A stretch of 30,773 bases of DNA, from assembly GCA_036000545.1 (NCBI GenBank), contig DASYVD010000166.1, positions 1 to 30,773 on the forward strand, written 5' to 3'. Positions 22,550 through 30,393 of the stretch are shown in pieces; the first letter of the stretch is position 1, and the number at the start of each line of letters is the position of its first letter. The notes beneath the pieces were generated by a model. The model did not search any database, was not told the DNA's origin, and saw only the letters and a list, made by a program, of their open reading frames with translations. Source of the DNA: DASYVD01 sp036000545. GTDB lineage: Bacteria; Actinomycetota; UBA4738; CALAEC01. Position numbers and translations under genes: made by a program.

Positions 22550-23641
22550 GTGATCATCGACGAGCCGGTTCGCGGCCGGTACGCCTATCTCGAGCATCCG
22601 TGGCTCTTCGGGATGCCACCGGACGAGCAGATGCGCCCCTTCATCGAGCGGCGGGTTCCGCTCCCACCGATCCACCACCTCACCGGGCTGGCGCCGATCG
22701 ACGCGGGACCGGGCACGTCGACCTGGGCCATGCCGGCCAGCCCGTGGTGGCAGTCAGCCGCAGGCCTGTTCCCGGGGGGCGCCCTCGCCGTGGTGGCCGA
22801 CGCCGCCCTCGGAGGGGCGATCTACAACGTCCTCCCCAAGGGCACGGTCCTGGCCACGTCCGAGCTGTCCATGAACTTCCTGCGTCCGGCGACGCCGGCC
22901 AGCGAACGGCTCCTGGCGCGAGCCAGCCTCATCCACTCGGGATCCCGTCAGGGCCTATCCGAGGCGCGGATCGAGGATGCCCACGGCCGTCTTCTCGCCC
23001 ATGCCACGTCGAGGTGCGTCCTGCGGTCCCTCCCCTTCGACCCGCCCGATCCGCCCGCCTCCCTGCCACCGGTGCAGCCTCCCGATCACGAGACCCTCGA
23101 TCCCTATCTCCGGCCTCCCGAGGGGACGGTCCTCCCTCAGGAGGAATGGGACACGACCGCCGGGCTCGAGCTCGTCCAGACGTGGCTGAAGGAGGAGCGA
23201 GCCACGCCGCCCGTCTGTCACCTGTCAGGCTGGCGACTCCTGGAGGTGGACGAAGGAACCTCCACGTGGTCGATGCCAGCGAGTGAGTGGTTCTGCACTG
23301 GGTTCGGCACGTTCTATGGTGGCATCATCGCCCTGTTCATCGACGGGGGCATCAACAGCGCCGTCACCACCACGCTTCCGCCCGGTACGTCGTTCGGCAC
23401 GCTCGACCTGAAGGTCAACTTCGTGCGGCCGGTGACGCCGGATGGGCGCGAGCTGGTGGCCCAAGCGAGGGTGGTGCATCGTGGGCGGACCATCTCGGTG
23501 ACCACGGCCGAGGTCGAGGACAGCGACGGGAAGCGCGTGGCCATGGCCACGAGCAGCGCCATGATCCTCCCGGGTGTCCCCTGGAACCCAGCGAGGCCCC
23601 TGGCGACCATGGATGAGGCTCCCGCCGAAGAGACCGGCTGA
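22550..23641 (+). CDS. Double-hotdog PaaI-like acyl-CoA thioesterase
   Basis: A 363-residue protein with two tandem hotdog domains, roughly 40-165 and 215-345. The halves are visibly homologous: GTSTWAMPASPWW and GTSTWSMPASEWF; LFPGGALAVVADAALGGAIYNVLPKGT and TFYGGIIALFIDGGINSAVTTTLPPGT; LSMNFLRPATP and LKVNFVRPVTP. The second half keeps the D-G-G pattern expected for PaaI-type catalysis, the first has D-A-A-L-G-G, so one or both sites may be active. It probably hydrolyses phenylacetyl-, aryl- or medium-chain acyl-CoA; the substrate is inferred. No acyl-CoA metabolism gene is adjacent. Confidence 0.85.
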   Translation: MIIDEPVRGRYAYLEHPWLFGMPPDEQMRPFIERRVPLPPIHHLTGLAPIDAGPGTSTWAMPASPWWQSAAGLFPGGALAVVADAALGGAIYNVLPKGTVLATSELSMNFLRPATPASERLLARASLIHSGSRQGLSEARIEDAHGRLLAHATSRCVLRSLPFDPPDPPASLPPVQPPDHETLDPYLRPPEGTVLPQEEWDTTAGLELVQTWLKEERATPPVCHLSGWRLLEVDEGTSTWSMPASEWFCTGFGTFYGGIIALFIDGGINSAVTTTLPPGTSFGTLDLKVNFVRPVTPDGRELVAQARVVHRGRTISVTTAEVEDSDGKRVAMATSSAMILPGVPWNPARPLATMDEAPAEETG

Positions 23642-23715
23642 ACGTCACCGGATTGCCCCGGCGTGTCGCCCGTCCTAACGTGGTGGCGTCCGTCTCCCAA
23701 AACGGGAGTGGTGCG

Positions 23716-25122
23716 ATGGCCCACGACTATGACCTCCTCGCAATCGGCTGTGGTCCGGCGGGGCAGAAGGCGGCGATCCAGGCGGCCAAGCTCGGCCGGC
23801 GCGCGGCGGTGGTGGAGCGCCGGCAGCTGGGTGGCGTCTGCGTGATCACGGGAACCATCCCCTCCAAGACGCTTCGCGAAGCCGTGCTCCACTTGACCGG
23901 CTTCACGCAACGCGGGGTCTACGGCCAGAGCTACCGGGTGAAGGAGGAGATCACGGCGGAAGACCTCCGGTCACGGTATCTGGACGTGATCCGCCGCGAG
24001 ACCGACGTCATCCGAGACCAGCTCACTCGGAATCACGTAGCCATCCTCGAGGGGACGGCAGGCTTCGTCGATCCCCACACGGTGTCGGTTGCCCGGGCCG
24101 ACGGCTCCGAGCGGAAGGTGTCCGCCGAATACATCGTTGTGGGGACGGGCACCAGGCCGGCCCGGCCGCCTACCGTGGCCTTCGACGATCGGGCCATCTT
24201 CGACTCCGACGGGCTGTTCAAGATCGAACGCATCCCCGGCTCCTTCGTCGTGGTGGGCGGGGGCGTCGTGGGGATCGAGTATGCCTCGATCTTCGCCGCC
24301 CTCGGAACGAAGGTCACCGTGGTTGACAAGCGACGCCGGATCCTCGAGTTCTGCGACGACGAGATCATCGAGGGCCTTCAACACCACCTCCGCGACCTTG
24401 GTCTGACCCTGCGCCTCGGCGAAGAGGTGACGGCGGTGAACTCCTTGGAGGAGGGCGCGCTGGTCGAGCTGGCCAGCGGGAAGCGCATCGCTGCCGAGGC
24501 GGTCCTCTACTCGGCGGGCCGGGAGGGAGCCACCGACGACCTGGACCTCGCCAATGCTGGATTGGAAGCCGACGATCGAGGGCGGATCAAGGTGGGCGAG
24601 AACTACCGCACGGTCGTCCCGCACATCTACGCCGTGGGCGACGTGATCGGCTTCCCCAGCCTGGCCGCAACCGCCATGGAGCAGGGCCGCATCGCCGCCC
24701 TCGACGCGTTCGGGCAGGCGGTTCACTCGGCGGCGGGCCTTCTCCCGATCGGGATCTACACCATCCCGGAGATCAGCTTCGTGGGGAAGACCGAAGGCGA
24801 GCTGACCGAGGCGGGGGTGGCGTACGAGGTCGGCATCTCACGCTACCGGGAGCTGGCGCGGGGGGCCATCCTCGGGGAGAGCCATGGCATGCTGAAGATC
24901 CTGGTGTCGCCGGAAAACCGGCGGCTGCTAGGGGTGCACGTGCTCGGGACGGGGGCGACCGAGTTGGTCCACATCGGCCAGGCGGTGATGGGGAACGAGG
25001 GAACGCTCGACTACTTGCTGAACTCGGTCTTCAACTACCCCACCCTGGCCGAGGCCTACAAGGTCGCCGCTCTCGACGCCCAGAACAAGCTCCACGCCGT
25101 GAGCCGCCTGGGGCCGGAATGA
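23716..25122 (+). CDS. sthA: Soluble pyridine nucleotide transhydrogenase
   Basis: A 468-residue FAD flavoprotein that exchanges hydride between NADPH and NAD+. It has the N-terminal FAD motif IGCGPAGQKAA, the family stretch GGVCVITGTIPSKTLREAV, an NAD(P) Rossmann motif VVVGGGVVGIEYASIFAALG, the second FAD motif YAVGDVIGFPSLAATAMEQG and a dimerisation domain. Position 47 is Thr where lipoamide dehydrogenases have the second redox Cys, so there is no active disulfide, as expected for SthA. ATG at 23716 follows GGGAG by 7 nt. The stop overlaps the peroxiredoxin start (ATGA), so redox balance and peroxide defence genes are coupled. Confidence 0.95.
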   Translation: MAHDYDLLAIGCGPAGQKAAIQAAKLGRRAAVVERRQLGGVCVITGTIPSKTLREAVLHLTGFTQRGVYGQSYRVKEEITAEDLRSRYLDVIRRETDVIRDQLTRNHVAILEGTAGFVDPHTVSVARADGSERKVSAEYIVVGTGTRPARPPTVAFDDRAIFDSDGLFKIERIPGSFVVVGGGVVGIEYASIFAALGTKVTVVDKRRRILEFCDDEIIEGLQHHLRDLGLTLRLGEEVTAVNSLEEGALVELASGKRIAAEAVLYSAGREGATDDLDLANAGLEADDRGRIKVGENYRTVVPHIYAVGDVIGFPSLAATAMEQGRIAALDAFGQAVHSAAGLLPIGIYTIPEISFVGKTEGELTEAGVAYEVGISRYRELARGAILGESHGMLKILVSPENRRLLGVHVLGTGATELVHIGQAVMGNEGTLDYLLNSVFNYPTLAEAYKVAALDAQNKLHAVSRLGPE

Positions 25123-25607
25123 TGAGCGCAGGAGGACGCAGTGCGACGGTGACCCTGCAACCCGGAGATCGGGCTCCTGAATTCGCCCTTCCGGACCAAG
25201 ATGGAAACCTGGTCCGCATCTCCGACTTCCGCGGTCGAAAGCTTCTTCTCTACTTCTTCCCCAAGGCCGACACGCCAGGGTGCACCGCTCAGTCATGCAG
25301 TATCCGCGACGCCCGCCCGGATCTGGCCCCGATCGGTCTCGACACCGTGGGGATCAGCCCCGATACCCCCGACAGGCAGAAGCGCTTCGACGGCAAGTAC
25401 GGCTTGGGTTTCCCGCTCCTGTCGGACCCCGATCACGCCACCGCGGACGCCTACGGTGTCTGGGGTGAGAAACGCTTCGCCGGCCGCACCTCCGTGGGCA
25501 TCATCCGGTCCTCGTTCCTGATCGACGAGGATGGGACCATCCTCCATGCCTGGTATCGCGTACGACCCGAAGACACTGTTCCCAAAGCGCTGGCGGCGCT
25601 GCGCTGA
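25119..25607 (+). CDS. bcp: Thiol peroxidase of the Bcp/PrxQ type
   Basis: A 162-residue peroxiredoxin that reduces hydrogen and organic peroxides, normally with thioredoxin. The peroxidatic cysteine is C55 in KADTPGCTAQSC and the resolving cysteine C60, the five-residue spacing of E. coli Bcp. GDRAPEFALPDQDG and LLSDPDHATADAYGVWGEK are typical family stretches. The first ATG (25119) overlaps the sthA stop and a second ATG follows directly (ATGATG); either may be used. It is convergent with the GH15 gene. Confidence 0.95.
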   Translation: MMSAGGRSATVTLQPGDRAPEFALPDQDGNLVRISDFRGRKLLLYFFPKADTPGCTAQSCSIRDARPDLAPIGLDTVGISPDTPDRQKRFDGKYGLGFPLLSDPDHATADAYGVWGEKRFAGRTSVGIIRSSFLIDEDGTILHAWYRVRPEDTVPKALAALR

Positions 25608-25619
25608 GCTGAGTTAGTG

Positions 25620-25647
25620 CTTGGGCCAGATCCAGCCTCGGCTCAAG
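25620..25647. terminator. Hairpin between convergent bcp and GH15 genes
   Basis: CTTGGGCC (25620-25627) and GGCTCAAG (25640-25647) pair in 7 of 8 positions with a 12-nt loop, and overlap the GH15 stop codon. No U-tract on either strand; a weak bidirectional terminator is possible. Confidence 0.3.
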
Positions 25648-27595
25648 CCACCGAGGGCCGGGCAGGGGTGAATCCCATCGACTCCCGGTCCTCCGCCCGG
25701 ATCACGTGCATCGCGGCGTTGATCAGCGCGAGGTGCGTGAACGCCTGGGGGAAGTTTCCGAGGTGCCGTCCGCTGCGAGGATCGATCTCCTCGGCGTACA
25801 GGAGCAGCGGGCTGGCGAAGGAGAGCAGCCGCTCGCACAGCGCCCGGGCCCGGACGACCTCGCCAATCTCCGCCAGGGCGGAGACCAGCCAGAAGGAGCA
25901 GATGGTGAAGGTCCCCTCCTCGCCGGTCAGGCCGTCGTCGGTCTCGTCCACCCGGTACCTGAGCACGAGTCCGTCCACCGTGAGCTCGTCGGCGATCGCC
26001 AGCACGGTGGCGCGGACCCTCGGATCGTCCGGCGGGAGGAACCTCACCAGGGGCATCAGAAGGAGGGAGGCGTCGAGCGCGGTGGTCTCGTAGTGCTGGA
26101 CGAACACCCCGCGTTCGTCGACGCCGTGCTCGCAGATGTCGGCGTGGATCTCGTCGGACTCCGCGTGCCACCGCTCGGCGAGGTCGGCTTCCCCATGGAG
26201 TCGGGCCAGGCGAGCCCCGCGGTCGCACGCGACCCAGCACATCATCTTGGAGGAAGTGAAGTGCTTCGGCTCGCCTCGCACTTCCCAGATCCCGCGGTCC
26301 GGCTCACGCCAGCTGGCGATGGCGGCCTCCACCGACCGCTTGAGCAGCGGCCACACCCGTTCCTCGAGATGGTCCCGGGACCGCGTGTGCAGATAGACCG
26401 AGTCGAGCAGGGACCCCCACACGTCGTGCTGCTTCTGCTTGTAGGCGGCGTTCCCGATCCTTACCGGACGCGCCCCGTCGTAGCCGGAGAGGTGATCGAG
26501 GGTACGCTCGTCGAGCTCCCTCTCTCCGCCCACCGCATACATCGGCTGGAGATCCTCGTCCTCCCCGCACGAGTCGGCGATGAAGTAGAAGAAGTTGTTG
26601 GCCTCGTAGTCGAAGCCCAGGGTGTAGAGGCCCCACAGGCCGAAGGTGGCGTCCCTGATCCAGCTGTATCGGTAGTCCCAGTTCCGCTCGCCGCCGGGCG
26701 TCTCGGGCAGCGACGTGGTGGCGGCGGCGAGCAGGGCACCGGTCGGGACGTAGGTGAGGCCCTTGAGCGTCAGCGCGCTTCGCTGCAAGAAGTTCCGCCA
26801 CGGATGGTCGGGGAACTCCCCGTGATGCATCCACTCCCGCCAGTAGTTCCCCGTCCGCCACATACGATCCGCCGCCTCATCGAAGTCGAGCGGCGGCGGC
26901 AGCTCGTCCGACCACGTGAGGGCAGCGAAGGCGGAGTCCCCTTCGGTAAGCGTGCTGAACGCATGCGCGGAGCGTCCCTCGAAGGCCAGGCGAAGGCTCG
27001 TGGTGAGCCGTAGCTCCGGGTGTCCGTATCCGCCCTTGGCGATGCCCTGCTGGTAGCCCAGGTCCGTGTAGTCCCATTGAGCCTCCACCTGCCCGTAGTC
27101 GAAGACCGGCTCGCAGTTCAGGGCCAGCTCCACCTGGCCGTTCACGCACTTGACGGTCCGCAGAAGGCAATGCTCGGCCTGGTGGTCTCCGGGTGGTCGC
27201 TTGTAGTGCACCAGCCTCTCCGTGCTGTACCAGGGCCCGATCGTGAGCGCGTCGCGGACGATCAGCCATCCCGTCCGGGTCTGCCACGTGGTCTCCAAGA
27301 CCATCGTGCCCGGGAGGTACCGGCGACCGGCTGGCACCATGACGTCCGCGGGCCCGAGCCGGAAGCCCCCCGCGGCTCGGTCCAGGTTGGCAGCCAAGAC
27401 GCTCGGACTATCCGGACGAGGGAGGCACAGCCACTCGACGTTCCCACCGGGGGCGACGAGAGCGGTGACTTCCCGGTCGGAGAGGAACCCGTATCCCGCG
27501 ATCGGAGGAAAGGGGCTGCGCTGGAGGGCGAAGCGCCCTCCGGCCCCCGCGGCCGGCGCGGGAGCGACGCTGGCTGGAGGGTCTGGCGGGTCCAT
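25643..27595 (-). CDS. Glycoside hydrolase family 15 enzyme (trehalase/glucoamylase-like)
   Basis: A 650-residue cytosolic GH15 enzyme: an N-terminal beta domain (PPIAGYGFLSDREVTALVAPGGNVEWLCLPRPDSPSVLA is the usual opening, here about 30-65) followed by an (alpha/alpha)6 barrel. Signature stretches are ERNWDYRYSWIRDATF, WGSLLDSVYLH, GEEGTFTICSFWLVSAL (general-acid Glu region) and LYAEEIDPRSGRHLGNFPQAFTHLALINAA (general-base Glu). Mycobacterial relatives of this length act as alpha,alpha-trehalases, so trehalose is a likely substrate, but glucoamylase or dextran activity cannot be excluded. ATG at 27595 lies 9 nt after TACAAT, with GCGAGG as possible ribosome site. The open frame continues 19 codons upstream and is not needed. 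Confidence 0.92.
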   Translation of the reverse strand: MDPPDPPASVAPAPAAGAGGRFALQRSPFPPIAGYGFLSDREVTALVAPGGNVEWLCLPRPDSPSVLAANLDRAAGGFRLGPADVMVPAGRRYLPGTMVLETTWQTRTGWLIVRDALTIGPWYSTERLVHYKRPPGDHQAEHCLLRTVKCVNGQVELALNCEPVFDYGQVEAQWDYTDLGYQQGIAKGGYGHPELRLTTSLRLAFEGRSAHAFSTLTEGDSAFAALTWSDELPPPLDFDEAADRMWRTGNYWREWMHHGEFPDHPWRNFLQRSALTLKGLTYVPTGALLAAATTSLPETPGGERNWDYRYSWIRDATFGLWGLYTLGFDYEANNFFYFIADSCGEDEDLQPMYAVGGERELDERTLDHLSGYDGARPVRIGNAAYKQKQHDVWGSLLDSVYLHTRSRDHLEERVWPLLKRSVEAAIASWREPDRGIWEVRGEPKHFTSSKMMCWVACDRGARLARLHGEADLAERWHAESDEIHADICEHGVDERGVFVQHYETTALDASLLLMPLVRFLPPDDPRVRATVLAIADELTVDGLVLRYRVDETDDGLTGEEGTFTICSFWLVSALAEIGEVVRARALCERLLSFASPLLLYAEEIDPRSGRHLGNFPQAFTHLALINAAMHVIRAEDRESMGFTPARPSVA

Positions 27596-27604
27596 CCTCG
27601 CGCG

Positions 27605-27610
27605 ATTGTA
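27605..27610 (-). promoter_or_regulatory. -10 element of the GH15 gene
   Basis: TACAAT ends 9 nt before the ATG at 27595; the leader would be only a few nucleotides. Confidence 0.45.
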
Positions 27611-27715
27611 TGTCGGCTGACCGATTACCCACCGCCTCTGGCCCCGCGACAAAGGCGCCGGATACGCTTGGATCTGGAGCGGACCTTCGAGCGGATCTAA
27701 TCGTGCCCTTGGCCG

Positions 27716-27721
27716 TAGAGT
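27716..27721 (+). promoter_or_regulatory. -10 element, near-leaderless start of the C26 hydrolase gene
   Basis: TAGAGT ends 8 nt before the ATG at 27730, which lacks a good ribosome site. Confidence 0.4.
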
Positions 27722-27729
27722 GAAGGCTC

Positions 27730-28455
27730 ATGCGGGCGCTGATCGCGGTGGCCGGGCAGCACGTCCCCCCGGGCAGGATGAGGTCCCGGCCGGAGGATTC
27801 GATGGCCGTTCCTGCCAATTACGTGCGAGCACTCCACCGCGCTGGGGGACAGGAAGCCGTCCTGTTCCCCGAGTGGATCGAGCTAGACGAGGCTCGCCGG
27901 CGCCTGGCCCGGTTCGACGGCGTTCTGCTCATCGGAGGCGGCGATGTGGATCCTTCCTACTACGGAGAGGAACCCCATCCCGAGTGCTACGGCGTGAACC
28001 CTGAGGCCGACGCATTCGAGATGGCCCTGGCCCGCGCTGCGGTCGACCTGGGGAAGCCGATGCTGGCCATCTGCCGCGGCATCCAGGTCCTCAACGTCGC
28101 CTTCGGAGGAAGCCTCGACCAGCACATCACCGGGCGCGAGGGGCTGATCGGGCACGGCATCCCGGGCGTCGCCCCCCAGATGCACCCAGTGCGACTGGAG
28201 CCCGGGTCCCGGGTGGCCAAGGCCATGGGGGTGGACGAAGCCTCGGGCTCCTCCTCCCATCATCAGGCCCTGGCCCGGCTGGGCGAGGGTCTCGAGCCGG
28301 TGGGCTGGAGCTCGGATGGCTTGGTGGAGGCCCTCGAGCACGACGAGGGGTGGGTCGTCGGCGTCGAATGGCATCCGGAGCTCACGGCGGCCGAGGACTC
28401 GGCCCAGCAGGGGCTGTTCGACGCGCTGGTCGAGCAGGCCTCGGAGGGGTTCTAG
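27730..28455 (+). CDS. Gamma-glutamyl-gamma-aminobutyrate hydrolase-like protein (peptidase C26)
   Basis: A 241-residue class I glutamine-amidotransferase-fold hydrolase resembling PuuD. The nucleophile is C115 in AICRGIQVLNVAFGG, completed by H215 and E217 in VEWHPE. LIGGGDVDPSYYGE and the SSSHHQA segment are typical of the C26 family. PuuD cleaves gamma-glutamyl-GABA in putrescine breakdown; no other puu gene is nearby, so the substrate could be another gamma-glutamyl compound. It is divergent from the GH15 gene and overlaps the next gene convergently by 4 bp. Confidence 0.9.
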   Translation: MRALIAVAGQHVPPGRMRSRPEDSMAVPANYVRALHRAGGQEAVLFPEWIELDEARRRLARFDGVLLIGGGDVDPSYYGEEPHPECYGVNPEADAFEMALARAAVDLGKPMLAICRGIQVLNVAFGGSLDQHITGREGLIGHGIPGVAPQMHPVRLEPGSRVAKAMGVDEASGSSSHHQALARLGEGLEPVGWSSDGLVEALEHDEGWVVGVEWHPELTAAEDSAQQGLFDALVEQASEGF

Positions 28456-28946
28456 GCGTCCTCGCAGCGGCGCACGGCGAGGGAAGCTTTCTTCTGAGCT
28501 TCGTCGAATCGCCGTTTGGCAGCGCGGAACTTCGCCGAGCTTCCCACGTCCGCCTCCCTCAGCTCCCTCACGTACTGGTTCCACATTCGAACCATGCTCC
28601 GCAGACCCTCCTGGCAGAGTCGAGAGCGCCTCTCGGCAGAAGCAAGGTCGGCGTCCCGAACCTCTCCCGACTGGTCTGTCGAACGCAGGATCGCTTCCAT
28701 CCGGGCCAGGCGCTGTTCAGCAGCCGCCAGATCCAGCGGGACTTGGTTCTCGAGGACCAACCAGCCGAGAAGAGTGACGGCGAGGACGATGATCACAGGC
28801 GCCAGCCACTGGGACGCGGTTGGCGCGGCAGCCACCGGCCGGGGCTCCGGGGCGAGCGGCTGGGTTTCGGTAACCGACTTCTTGGGGGCCCGAGGGCGCC
28901 TCCGGGCGATCGGCTGGGTCTGCGTCGACGATTTCTTGGGTGGCAT
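28452..28946 (-). CDS. Single-pass membrane protein with duplicated N-terminal motif
   Basis: A 164-residue protein. The N-terminal cytoplasmic tail contains a near-duplicated motif, PKKSSTQTQPIA and PKKSVTETQPLA, separated by an Arg-rich linker. One hydrophobic helix (about 50-66) follows, then a helical, charged C-terminal domain with heptad-like pattern and two cysteines (RLCQEG, RRCEDA). No family is recognised. The Thr/Ser-Gln-Pro motifs resemble basic low-complexity tails and could be phosphorylated; this is speculative. Codon use looks less GC-rich than in the neighbours. The start at ATG 28946 has only a weak ribosome site. Confidence 0.7.
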   Translation of the reverse strand: MPPKKSSTQTQPIARRRPRAPKKSVTETQPLAPEPRPVAAAPTASQWLAPVIIVLAVTLLGWLVLENQVPLDLAAAEQRLARMEAILRSTDQSGEVRDADLASAERRSRLCQEGLRSMVRMWNQYVRELREADVGSSAKFRAAKRRFDEAQKKASLAVRRCEDA

Positions 28947-29029
28947 AGGACACCGACCTAGTTTTCGTCGGGGCTCGACCGGGGCTTGAGGGCCAGGGAC
29001 CCGGCTCGCCTGGCTTCTCGATCCCCGAA

Positions 29030-30283
29030 CTACGGTGTGACCGGAGCGTCGGGAGGGATGCCGGCGGGACGTACCTTCCCGCCGGTCCGCTCCGCCAGCG
29101 CCAGCGAGCGGAGGAGCCACCACGCCGCGACGGGACCCAGAGCAACCGCGAGGTAGGCCGCCCGCCAAGAGGTCACGCTGACGAGCCAGCCGAACAAGGG
29201 GGCGATGAGCGCGGCCGAGGCGAACAGGGCGGTCTGCTGGAGGGCGATGGCCGTGCCCGCCCTTCCCCGTTCCCCGTACTCGGCGGCGGCGTTGAACGAC
29301 AGGCCGTTCCAGCTGAACGCCAGCGACCCCGACACGACCAGGACCGGAACGAGGACCGGGAGCGGAAGGCCGAACGCCAGCGGTGTGACGAGCCACGCCC
29401 CCGCGACGGCCGCCGAGGCAAGCCGGAGAGGTTCCAGGCGCCGGCCCAGCCGGTCCGACCACAGCCCCGCCACCACCCGCAGCACGATGCCCACAACCTG
29501 GATCACGGCCAGCGCCAGCCCGGCACCCACTTCCGATACCCCTCGTTGCTCGTGGAGGAACAGGGGAACGAACCCGATCACCGCAGCCTGCGCGGCTACG
29601 AGGAGACCGCTCGCCACGGCCAGCCGATAGATACGGCGATCCCTGAGCGGCCCTCGCCGAGGCCCGCCGCCAGCCGTCGACGCGGGCGGGTCCCGGAGCC
29701 AGCCTCCGCAGGCCATCGCCCCGGCCAGGCACCCGGCACCGAGGGCGAGCAGTCCGGCGCGCGCTCCGGCTCCGGCCGCGAGCGCCGGAAGAGTAAACGC
29801 AGCGATCGCCCCACCGAGGGGCACCGCCGCCTGCCGCAGCCCGAATGCGGTCCCGCGTTCGGCGAAGTCGAACCAGCCCATCACGACCCGGCCGCTGGCC
29901 ACGTTGGTCACCGCACCGAGGACTCCCGCCAGGAAGAGCATCCCCGCCAGGAAGAGCGAGCCTCCGGTCGCGGAGGTACCGAGCGCCAGGCCCGCCCCGG
30001 CAAGGCCGATCGTCAGCGATCGCCGCTCACCGATGCGGTCGGTGAGCAGCCCCCACGGCACGAGGGTGAAGGTGGCGCCGGCAGTCACCGCGCCGAGCAC
30101 TGCGCCGAACGCCGAGAGCGACAGGTCGTACTCGGCTCGCAGGGCCGGGCCGAGCGCTGGAAATCCGGTCAGGAGAGCGGCGAACGCCGCCTGGGCAACG
30201 ATGCCAAGCCCGAGGGCCACCCAACGGTAGCGCCCTCCGTTTCCCGTGCCGCCCTCGGCTTCTTCTCGCCTCCCATCCCGCAC
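29030..30283 (-). CDS. MFS transporter
   Basis: A 417-residue inner-membrane protein with about twelve hydrophobic helices and the usual central basic loop (DPPASTAGGGPRRGPLRDRR). The loop after helix 2 holds the major-facilitator motif A variant GLLTDRIGERR, with a second copy GLWSDRLGRR after helix 8. It resembles the nitrate/oxalate-type and sugar-phosphate-type MFS groups only in general layout; the substrate is unknown. GTG at 30283 lies 7 nt after TAGCCT and is preferred to the upstream ATG and TTG, which precede the promoter. It is transcribed alone or with the small membrane protein 83 bp downstream. Confidence 0.88.
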   Translation of the reverse strand: MRDGRREEAEGGTGNGGRYRWVALGLGIVAQAAFAALLTGFPALGPALRAEYDLSLSAFGAVLGAVTAGATFTLVPWGLLTDRIGERRSLTIGLAGAGLALGTSATGGSLFLAGMLFLAGVLGAVTNVASGRVVMGWFDFAERGTAFGLRQAAVPLGGAIAAFTLPALAAGAGARAGLLALGAGCLAGAMACGGWLRDPPASTAGGGPRRGPLRDRRIYRLAVASGLLVAAQAAVIGFVPLFLHEQRGVSEVGAGLALAVIQVVGIVLRVVAGLWSDRLGRRLEPLRLASAAVAGAWLVTPLAFGLPLPVLVPVLVVSGSLAFSWNGLSFNAAAEYGERGRAGTAIALQQTALFASAALIAPLFGWLVSVTSWRAAYLAVALGPVAAWWLLRSLALAERTGGKVRPAGIPPDAPVTP

Positions 30284-30290
30284 GTCGGAG

Positions 30291-30296
30291 AGGCTA
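30291..30296 (-). promoter_or_regulatory. -10 element, leaderless start of the MFS gene
   Basis: TAGCCT ends 7 nt before the GTG at 30283. This sets the MFS start. Confidence 0.5.
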
Positions 30297-30393
30297 GCAG
30301 GGGATGCCAGCATCCTCGCTCTCACGCTCTGCGCGGGAGGCGTAGGCTGCAATCCAACGGATCACGGGCTGCCCGCGGAAGGGAGAAGCGGTC

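Noticed and set aside
23716..23870. Missing second active-site cysteine in the pyridine nucleotide-disulfide oxidoreductase
   Set aside because: GTIPSK in place of CIPSK is normal for soluble transhydrogenases and is not a defect.
28992..29014. GCCAGG/CCTGGC hairpin after the MFS gene as terminator
   Set aside because: The 6-bp stem has a long loop, no U-tract and no other support.
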